Assembly (NCBI GenBank): GCA_032622095.1
Contig: CP136061.1
Location: forward strand, 14,833,287 to 14,897,286
Length of the DNA: 64,000 bases
Direction: 5' to 3'
Source: Siphonodentalium dalli
Lineage: Eukaryota; Mollusca; Scaphopoda; Gadilida; Siphonodentaliidae
Part shown: one piece after another, positions 55,763 to 64,000 of the stretch
Numbering within the stretch: position 1 is the stretch's first letter
Layout of the letters: the number at the start of each line of letters is the position of its first letter
Made by a program: the position numbers and the translations under genes
The notes under the pieces: model-generated
What the model was told of the DNA's origin: nothing
Database searches by the model: none
Seen by the model: only the letters and a program-made list of their open reading frames with translations

Positions 55763-56233
55763 TATATGTGACCCGCCATATCAAATCCAGTCGTAAGTCG
55801 GGATGTTTTTACCCTGTGCCAATGTATTCTCTTAAATATGCGAGTCGACCATATAGGTCGCCTCGCATATATAAGAGAGTGCATTGGCATAACAATTTTT
55901 TATCATTTTTTTTAAATAAATGTTTCTTACAATTTTTAGGACATAAAATAAAAAACATCCATTACCCTGCAGGGAGCCCACAAATATATATATATAAGCA
56001 TATAGAAGAGTGCCGTCTGCTCATGTTTGTATGGGGCTCTCTATGGGTAAAATTATAAAATTGTTAAAGAATACAAGAAAAAATTATTAAAATTGTAAAA
56101 AATTGTTAGGCCAATGCATTCTCTTATATATGCGAGTCGACCTATGGTCGACTCGAATATATAAGAGAATGCATTGGCACAGGGTAAAAAAATCCCGATT
56201 TACGACTGGATTTGATATGGCGGGTCACATATA
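55763..56233. mobile_element. MITE family 1, copy C
   Basis: Intact ends TATATGTGACCCGCCATATC and GGCGGGTCACATATA, both hairpins, and the central GGGAGCCCACAA / TATGGGGCTCTC pair. It is the best preserved termini of the three full copies (A, B, C). Length 471 bp. Non-coding. Confidence 0.87.
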
Positions 56234-57478
56234 ATTAAGTGGTTCATTCGTTGTCTTTATGTAAGTTATTTTCAAATTCTCAATCATTCGTATATTCAAA
56301 TGCCACCATGCCACATACACATCATGCAATACCTCGAAAAAGACAAAACAAGTTATAATTGAGAACGCTCTTTATTGTCTAAAAACGCGAATCGCGATTT
56401 TTTTATTTAACAGTGCATGTGTTTGGTAGTATCTACGGGCAACATTAGTGAGATGATACACGTTTTAGAGCTGACGGTTTAACACTGAGCTAGCGTTATC
56501 AATTGTGATTGATTAATCTCTCTACAATTGAGATCACTGAGTCGCGGCCGTATTGAATTCATTCAGCTCCGTTTCGTGGGTTCAGATATTCATCCATCTC
56601 CGGTTCCGAGGTTTTAGTGCTACCAGTCAAAGATCTGGTGTAGCGTTTCCATACTTGGAGCTTTTAAATAATTATGCATGACTTCCATATATGGAAATGC
56701 TACTCCAGAACATTGACCATATGACCGCGAGTTCGTGACGGGGCGTACTACGGTTAACTATCTATTACTGTACATATACGCTAATGACTTCATGTTGTGA
56801 TGATGTACTGAAATAAATATATATATATATAATTCAAGCTCCAAATAATTTGTATTGCCTATATTAGAAAACTATTGTCCGAGCCACCATCTCATTACGG
56901 TGAATGGAAAGATGTCAATGTCAATTCAAGTCTAACAGCAGATCACGAGGCACCAGTTTACCTTCACATGAAGAGGAACACATATATCCATACATTAAAC
57001 CAATTGGATGTCGATACCATGCATGGAAATATATCTGATTTCATGGAATCAGACCTCTAGTTATTATTATTATTAAACGATCAAAACAGGTCACCAAAAC
57101 AATCTATTCTCTTTCTAAGAAATTTAAACTAACAATTGATATATTCATGAAGTTCCCAGGGGAGTGAAGTGCATCCGTGAGCATCCCGAAGCATCACTGG
57201 CGACATTCGGTCGACCCTTATGCCTATACACCTGCATGCATCTGGTGCAAATCATCCGTATTCTGTCGCTATACTGCTCCTGTCGGGAGAATGAGACGTG
57301 TATATATTCTTGTACTAACATTGGGCGTTTAAACTGGGATCATCATATCAAATAGAACGCGGAAATGTCAATAGGCTAAATAAATATGTGCAATGTCCCT
57401 TTCGTGATAACATGTAAGGATGTATCGCACACATAATGTACGGCTGGTGCATATCGTCGGTGGGTTTCTAAAAAGTTG
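56234..57478. other. Intergenic, no confident gene
   Basis: AACGCTCTTTATTG at 56,365 echoes the 10.7-11.6 kb array. (AT)n at 56,818-56,832. A 61-codon plus frame at 56,875-57,060 has ordinary composition but no recognisable domain and is not called. Confidence 0.45.
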
Positions 57479-57992
57479 TAGATCATGCCATGAATCTCTA
57501 CGCTGGCTAACGCCTGTAGAGATCATATTCCACCAGCCCAAAACCTTGGAACATTTTGAAGTTTTGACAGGGAACCTTATAACTTAGAATAACGCGGGGA
57601 ATATATTTCTTAGTTATTATCTGTTTCTTAATAATGTACTTCATTGTAGGTGAAGGTCCCAACTCTAAATTTCACGATTTAAGTGAATTTGTGAGTGATT
57701 TTGCTTTGCATCGCATACAATTATTGCATTTTTCTTGGGTAATTAATTTGATGTTTATTGCGATATCTGCTCACATACATGAGAGAAAACCATGCAATTT
57801 CGAGTTGTGACCTTCACCTACAGTGATGTACATTATTAAGGAAAAGATAACAACTAAGAAATATATTCCCCGCATTATGTTTTCGACTTTATATGGTTCC
57901 CTGTCAAAATTTCAAAAAGTTCCCAGGTGTTGTACTGGTGGAATATGATCTCTACGGGCGTTAGCCATAGTAGAGATTCATGGCATGATCTA
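57479..57992. mobile_element. 514-bp foldback element, arms ~180 bp
   Basis: TAGATCATGCCATGAATCTC at the left, mirrored to 57,992 at the right. The arms share GGCTAACGCCYGTAGAGATC, ATATTCCACCAG, TTTTGACAGGGAACC, GCGGGGAATATATTTCTTAG and TAGGTGAAGGTC in opposite order. A loop of about 150 bp separates them. A TA target is possible. Non-coding. Confidence 0.8.
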
Positions 57993-58758
57993 AAAAAGTA
58001 GTACCGGAAAATCAAATTGTTCAAGAGACACACAAATCTATTTATCTCTGGAACTAGAATTGTCATATGCCATTAACTTTGCACAATAACATCTTCGATC
58101 ACAATTGTTATAATCGATACAAATTCATATTCAATTATCTTCTAGTTGATGAGAAAACATGATTTGATTGTGTCATGCAACACTTTTGAAGATAAAAATT
58201 GAAATCCTATCTAAGCAACATTTTAGTTTTGACGATTCCCACAACTTCGTTTGTCTCTGTCTCTCAGGATAAGGAGGATATATACGCACTTATTTTCGCG
58301 GGGAACCCAGATACCACATTTTAGAACACCAAATTCCCAGATAAACAGATAGACAAATGACATTTGTACTTGAATTATTGACCGAAATCCGGATGCCTTT
58401 ATTTTCAGTAGACCCCAGATGCCTACTTTCGCTAGATAGTTCACTTTCCTACCGCCGATAGTTTCTGCGTATTTTCAATTAAACGGAAAAGGGCTCCAAT
58501 AGACAAATAATGTGCTTCCTTGATTAAACCATGGGAGTATAATATATAATATGTCTATAGCACCTTATCACAGAGGGCACAACGCACACTAATTCCTCTT
58601 AATACCATGCACTCTCAAGCGTCATATATGTAAACATGAAATATAAACAACAAATACCAGATTTATTGTACAATAACGGCAACATTAACCTTATTAACCG
58701 TAATGTATTCTGAAGAGTTCAGTCTTTAATAGAGTATTAACATCTTCTAAAGAGTTGG
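57993..58758. other. Intergenic, no gene seen
   Basis: AT-rich; short frames only, none recognised. No arrays or TIRs. Confidence 0.5.
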
Positions 58759-59158
58759 TTAACCCTTTACCCAACAAAACGGCCAAAACCGGCCAAATAA
58801 AGCTTCAACAGCCTAAAATATCTTCGGCCTGTCTCAATAGAACCATACAAATATGGATATCATTGGAACCGGCTCCTTGACCACATTGTGATAGTTACAG
58901 TTATGCCCTGTGCCAATGCATTATCTTATATATGCGAGTCGACCATAGGTCGCCTCGCATATATAAGAGAATGCATTGGCCTAAACAAAATCTTGTTTTA
59001 ACACTTTTTACCATTTTTTCTTACATTCTTTAACAATTTTATAATTTTTAATGTGTTAAGCCAATGCATTCTCTTATATATGCGAGGCGACCTATGGTCG
59101 ACTCGCATATATAAGAGAATGCATTGGCACAGGGCACTTCTGCTGGGTAAAGGGTTAA
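58759..59158 (+). mobile_element. MITE family 2, copy F (TTAACCCTTTACCC ends)
   Basis: TTAACCCTTTACCCAACAAA at the left and GCTGGGTAAAGGGTTAA at the right. The TTAA ends fit a piggyBac-like target (inference). The left arm carries ACGGCCAAAACCGGCC and GGAACCGGCTCC. The core from CCCTGTGCC (about 58,906) to GGCACAGGG (59,134) contains two hairpins like those of family 1. Confidence 0.82.
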
Positions 59159-59949
59159 TCTACGGCCTTTTGGCAGTGAGTTCCAGATAGTCGTAGCATA
59201 ACAGTCAAAGTCTATGTTGTCAGATCTCTTAAGTTTCCAACTCATTCGAAGGAAGGAATATCCATCAGTGCAATTGTCTTTGATCTGAGGTCTATGGGCG
59301 GAATTTACTTGGTTATAATTCATTCCAAGCAATTTGGTATCAGACGAATTAGACTATAACTTTACTCAGGTATCTTGTAGCAGTATGGCCCACATGTGTA
59401 GTCAATGGATGCACGTATGGAAGTTAGTACCGATCGTTAATTTGACATGCGATAACTTTGACTTTCGAGAAACAATCTTGGCGGCAACATTAATAACTGT
59501 AATTTATCGAGAAGTTCATTTGAGATGATGGCGAGAATGACGTTACAATAGTCTAATTTTAAAACACAAATGATGATACAAGAGTAGCCATGATGTATGC
59601 GACAGATGTGTATATCATCCGATATACTCAGTACTGTAATGTGTGAAGTTGCAAACACTTTGTGTGCCTTTAGTAACGTGCCATAAATCTTGATATATTG
59701 AATTTATGGACATTACTTCAGCAAATGTGTGAACTGACTTTATCAAAACATGCTGGTTTGTCTACGAAATTATTAAAATATGAACAAGTTTATGCTTTTA
59801 AGCTGCGTACAAGCCTTGTTGTGAATACCTGTTCAAAATAACTATACCACACGAGCTATGCGTGTAGATTCGTGTATGATTTTCTTAATGTAGCAGTGTG
59901 AGAGTGGCCCAAGTGAAATTCACTCGGGAACGTGCACAATTGAGTGCAA
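59159..59949. other. Intergenic, no gene seen
   Basis: Reading frames on both strands (59,334-59,658) overlap and have no recognisable domains. No repeats noted. Confidence 0.45.
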
Positions 59950-60125
59950 TGATATGATATGATATGATATGATATGATATGATATTATATGATATGATAC
60001 GATATGCTATGGTATGATATGATATGATATAGATCAGTGTATCCTTACTCTAATGATATGATATGGATCAGTGTATCCTTACTCTAATGGTATGATATGG
60101 ATCAGTGTATCCTTACTCTAATGGC
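59950..60125 (+). repeat. (GATAT)n microsatellite and 3 x 34-bp repeat
   Basis: TATGA pentamers (59,950-60,031) grade into three units of GATATGGATCAGTGTATCCT + TACTCTAATGGTAT. Each 34-bp unit ends in the pentamer motif, so the longer unit probably grew from the microsatellite edge. Confidence 0.88.
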
Positions 60126-60250
60126 TGTGATTTATGTCTGCCAGTCGATCTGTCTCATCTTGTTATATTTGTTTCATCAATCAAAAACAATGACGATAAG
60201 CCCTGTTGTATAATGCATGAAATGTCTGCATTTAGATTGACATTCTCGGT

Positions 60251-60674
60251 TTAACCCTTTACCCAACAGAACGGCCCTGTGCCAATGCATTCTCTTATAT
60301 GTGCGAGTCGACCATAGGTCGCCTCGCATATATAAGAGAATGCATTGGCTTAACACATATTAAAAATGATAAAATTGTCAAAGGATGTTGAAAAATATTA
60401 TAAAAATTGTTAAAAAATGTAAGAAAAAATTATAAAATTGTTAAAGAATGCATTCTCTTATATATGCGAGGCGACCTATGGTTGACTCGCATATATAAGA
60501 GCATGCATTGGCACAGGGCATAACTGTAACCATCACAATGTGGTCAATGAACCGGTTCCAATGATATCCATATATGTATGGTGTTATTGAGACAGATCAA
60601 AGATAGTTTAGGCCGTTGAAGCTTTATTTGGTCGTTTTTGGCCGTTTTGGCCGGTTTGTTGGGTAAAGGGTTAA
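60251..60674 (-). mobile_element. MITE family 2, copy G (inverted relative to F)
   Basis: TTAACCCTTTACCCAACAGA at the left and TTGTTGGGTAAAGGGTTAA at the right. The asymmetric arm with GGAACCGG-type and GGCCGTTTTGGCCGG words is on the right, so it lies opposite to copy F. The hairpin core from CCCTGTGCC to GGCACAGGG is intact. TTAA at both ends. Non-coding. Confidence 0.82.
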
Positions 60675-61937
60675 TGCCAGCGTCTGTAGAACCCACCGAG
60701 ATGGTAAAAATCTCCCTAGCATGTAACACTTCTCCATGTTTGCCCCAACATTACCATTAATGCAAACTGTTGGTGGTCAAAATAAGATAATGGGTGACTC
60801 AATATAGTTCTGACGATATGTACAAATAGATGTATCGGTCCGCAAAGTACCATCCTTGTGGCAGTACTATATCGCAGTGATAACGTAGAGGGTGCTGTGT
60901 GGAGTTTGTTAAATACTCCGAACTTCCTTCTGGGGAAGGAAGTATCAAACTATGATTTATGATTTTATTTTTGAGGATGTTTTGCCGTATTGAATATTAT
61001 ATTCTTTAAAGTTTTTATCACATTTGTCCTAACAATATTAATGGTGGTATTTAACTGCACATGACAGCATATCTTTTAAAAGGACGGCCGTCATTGTATG
61101 GCTAATGGTCGGGGTTCAAAGCTGCAGAGTCGAGGTGCGTCCAACTGATTGAAGTTATTTACACTGACATTAATTTGTTCCGCCATGGGCTAATACAGCA
61201 TTCTTTCTGATGTTTGATAATGATTGTCCTAATAATATTATAGAGTGGTATTTAAGTGCACATTCGAGCACAGTTATTGGTTTGGCCAATGACTGTGTGT
61301 CAATGTTGCTAAGTTGGGGTGCGGCATGCTTCTCGGGCTTTGATATCAAAGAAATTTCACACCATTTTTGTAAGCGACATTGTACTTTGCATCTGCATAG
61401 GCTGGCTGTTTGCGTTGTTCTCAGCTTCTGGCTAACGATCATACATTGTAAAACACTTGCGTTTTTTATAGTTCTTGGTTCTAGAAATGTAGCTCAAGTA
61501 AGTTATTATTTAAATGAATGGCCCTGGTGGGCGTATCGTTGACAATCAGTAAAATTAAAAAGTACAAATAAAACAAATCTAATTTTAGAACAATTTGGAT
61601 TCAAATGTGCTATTGATCTGGATAAATAAACGCTAGATTTGTCGATACATGTTGAAGTTGTGTACAAAAGATAAATATTGAGTTTGAAATCGACGGCCTA
61701 TTTTTCTCCAGAACTTAAGTGTTTCGACCGTGCCGGTGCTCATCATAATAATGTTTGTTCATTCATCATCTGTGTTATATGTTTTCGAACATTTTATCCT
61801 AGAAATATGTACCATATTTGTAAAACATAGTTTTTATTCGATCGACTGGCGTTGGAATTGTATGATTCGGTTCTGGTGTTTGTGAATTATGATCTTTAGA
61901 AGTGAGGACGTATTCGAATATGCGAACTCCCTTAATT
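60675..61937. other. Intergenic; small diverged duplication
   Basis: TGTCCTAACAATATTAATGG + TGGTATTTAACTGCACAT (61,027) and TGTCCTAATAATATTATAGA + GTGGTATTTAAGTGCACAT (61,225) are about 198 bp apart. A 110-codon plus frame over the second copy (61,210-61,542) has no recognisable domain and is not called. Confidence 0.45.
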
Positions 61938-62577
61938 GTAACGTATTAATACCATTAGCGATGCGTGTATAAGGTATTAATGTCACTAGCGATGTATTTG
62001 TAGCGGATTAATATCATTAGCGATGCGTTTGTAACGTATTAATATCATTAGCGATGCGTCTGTACGTATTAATGTCATTAGCGATGCGTTTGTAACGTAT
62101 TCACATCATTATCGATGCGGTTTTAACGTATTAATGTCATTGGCGATGCGATTGTAACGTATTGCAATTAGCGATGCGATTGTAACGTATTAATGTCATT
62201 AGCGATGCGACTGTACGTATTAATGTCATTAGCGATGCGAATGTACGTATTAATGTCATTAGCGATGCGTTTGTAACGTATTAATATCACTAGCGATGCG
62301 GTTGTAACGTATTAATGTCATTAGCGATGCGTTTGTAACGTACCAATATAATTAGCGATGCGTTTGTAACGTATTAATATAATTAGCGATGCGTCTGTAC
62401 GTATTAATGTCATTAGCGATGTGTTTGTAACGTATTCATATCATTAGCGATGCGATCGTAACGTATTAACACCATTAGCGATTGTAACGTATTACCATTA
62501 GCGATGTGTTTGTAACGTATTAGTGTCATTAGCGATGCGACTGTAACGCATTAATGTCATTAGCGATGCGTTTGTTG
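61938..62577 (+). repeat. ~31-bp degenerate tandem array, ~21 copies
   Basis: The unit is TAACGTATTAATGTCATTAG + CGATGCGTTTG, with length variants from about 19 to 32 bp. The 3' bases alternate GTTTG, GTCTG, GACTG and GATTG. More diverged than the 37- and 38-bp arrays, so older. Confidence 0.92.
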
Positions 62578-63374
62578 AAGTCACGCGCTCGTTTTTGTTT
62601 TATTTCTGTTTTATTGATATTTTGCTCGTTTTAGGGACACGCCCCTGTGGAATGATCATTGAAATTTCAGCCACAATTGGTATGTTTAATTTTTTCAGAA
62701 CAGGATCCCATGGCAACCGAGACCCTTTAAACAGCCCCCACGCAAGTTTTTAAAAGTACATACCACAGCAATTGAAAGTCATACAAAACATGTTCTCCAA
62801 TGGAATGCTAACGCGGTACATGAATATAGTATCTAGTATCATTTACCAACATTTTATATTTAACCACACTTCAACGACGTCACACAAATGGTGAAATTTC
62901 CAGTGAAAATTGTAAAATTAGATGTTTAATAGCTATATCTAGAAGCACTTTAAAAAGTGATAGCCCAAGTAGCAGGTAACGACATTAAGATTATCCTGAC
63001 GCTTCATGGTGAAAGTTGTGTACTGAGAAGCAGGATATATAATAGTTTAATAAGACTCCCAAATATTGATCACAAAATACAGTTAGTTTTTGAACGACTT
63101 TGACCTCAACAAGTTACATTGCAGCGAAGATTTATGACATTGATATCAGTTTCTTCGGAAATATCCAGTATATACATACATGGTCCTACGTTGTTAATAT
63201 AAGACTGTAAGAAAAAATGATAAACATTGTTAAAGAATGCCAAGAAATTGATAGAAGAGTATTATCCTTCTCGGGCGACGATATGTCAATTGTCGGGGTA
63301 TGGCATCACCTGGAATTAAATCGGAGATGACTCTATATAAGCATCTATATCTATATTTGCGAATGTCTGTCTGT
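62578..63374. other. Intergenic; MITE spacer fragment near 63,206
   Basis: TGTAAGAAAAAATGATAAAC + ATTGTTAAAGAATGC at 63,206-63,240 resembles the AT-rich spacer of the hairpin MITEs but has no hairpin. Otherwise no feature. Confidence 0.4.
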
Positions 63375-64000
63375 CTGTGTTCTATATAAATTCACAGGGG
63401 GCCATCTAGATGATACCAAAGGGGTCTACTAGGGGTAACTTTTTACGAGAAAGATAATAGTGTGGGTTAGAATATTCTAAAGTGACGTCGTTGTCAGGGG
63501 CAGAAAAGGGGAGGGGCAGATTTTTTTTGTCGCCGATTGCCACGAAACTTACATGTAATCATCCCCATGTTAAGAAGAATCTAATGGTGCGGTTTAAATA
63601 TGTCAAGAGTGGCGTCGTTCGAGTCAGGGAGGCACGGAAGGGGAGAGGGGCACCAAAATTGATAAAACGGGTTTAGAATGGGTTTAGTCGCCGATTGCCA
63701 CCACACTTATACAAAATCATCCCCATTGTATGAGGAGTCAAATGGTGTGGCTTAAATATGTCAAAAGTGGCCTCATTCGAGTCAGGGGTCCACTGAAAGG
63801 GAGAGGGACACCAAAATTCATACACAATATGTTTAGCGCCAATTTCCACCAAATTGATACATGTTCTTATCCATGATACGAGAAATCTAATCGTGTGATT
63901 TAAAGACGCCATATTGGTCATGTTTTTGTGAGAGATGGAGAGGGGAGGGTGGGCACCAAATTTGACAAACAATTGTTTAGTCGCCGATTAGCACCAAACT
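63375..64000 (+). repeat. Degenerate ~150-bp repeats (CGCCGATTGCCACCAAACT)
   Basis: CGCCGATTGCCACGAAACTT (63,531), CGCCGATTGCCACCACACTT (63,690), CGCCAATTTCCACCAAATTG (63,836) and CGCCGATTAGCACCAAACT (63,982) are spaced about 145-160 bp. Between them TTTAAATATGTCAARAGTGG, TTCGAGTCAGGG and GGGGAGRGGCACCAAAATT recur. The array starts after a GTCTGTCTGTCTGTG run and continues past the window end. Confidence 0.75.

Noticed and set aside
56875-57060. 61-codon plus-strand frame of ordinary composition
   Set aside because: Too short and without a family match or splice context to call as an exon.
61210-61542. 110-codon plus-strand frame
   Set aside because: No recognised domain. An overlapping frame of similar length exists on the other strand and part of the region is a diverged duplication.

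Overview
This window reads as non-bacterial, metazoan nuclear DNA. It is AT-rich and almost gene-free, and it is packed with minisatellites, foldback elements and small inverted-repeat transposons. A marine invertebrate, most likely a mollusc, is suggested by the motif GGGAGATAAC in a 40-bp satellite (this motif is frequent in molluscan repeats) and by the one protein family present, which is multicopy in molluscs, cnidarians and fish. The species cannot be fixed from the sequence.

The only convincing gene lies on the minus strand at 34,789-39,355. It is split into two overlapping reading frames by one extra base in a run of seven A's. Read through the shift it is a single product of about 1,521 residues. 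It has two N-terminal CxxC...HxxC zinc-finger-like pairs, a conserved middle region that may hold an RNase H-type transposase core, a FEN1/XPG-like nuclease domain with seven well spaced acidic positions, and a C-terminal nine-cysteine CXC cluster. The gene sits inside a 6.9-kb element (33,904-40,836) that has diverged terminal inverted repeats of about 160 bp, a matching 4-bp flanking duplication ATAA, X-box-like palindromes in its arms and a predicted 5'-UTR intron. I read it as an autonomous-type DNA transposon, tentatively Academ-like.

The rest, left to right. 1-3,400: diverged tandem copies and hairpins. 3,425-6,674: a foldback element with a perfect 9-bp target duplication (Mutator-like). 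6,845-8,613: a TIR-bounded non-coding element. 10.7-13.1 kb: tandem repeats. 16.5-19.9 kb: a 54-bp minisatellite of about 64 copies. 20.4-24.5 kb: a hairpin, a 28-bp array, MITEs and short satellites. 25.7-28.0 kb: a palindrome cluster, a TTAA-flanked MITE and a second 40-bp array. 30.0-31.7 kb: a TTAA-flanked MITE and two arrays. 33.1-33.5 kb: a MITE. 33.9-40.8 kb: the coding transposon. 41-44 kb: GGTACT palindromes, a (TA)n run and diverged duplications. 45.0-47.6 kb: a 50-bp satellite enclosed in a foldback element. 48.8-49.8 kb: 68-bp repeats. 50-56 kb: mixed degenerate repeats, hairpins and a MITE. 57-64 kb: a foldback element, two TTAA MITEs, microsatellites and degenerate arrays.

Two repeat relationships stand out. 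A hairpin core (ends CCCTGTGCC...GGCACAGGG) is shared by two MITE families with unrelated outer ends. The terminal motif of a 144-bp MITE at 23.8 kb has been amplified into the 2.3-kb satellite at 45-47 kb. No rRNA, convincing tRNA, CRISPR array or host gene was found.
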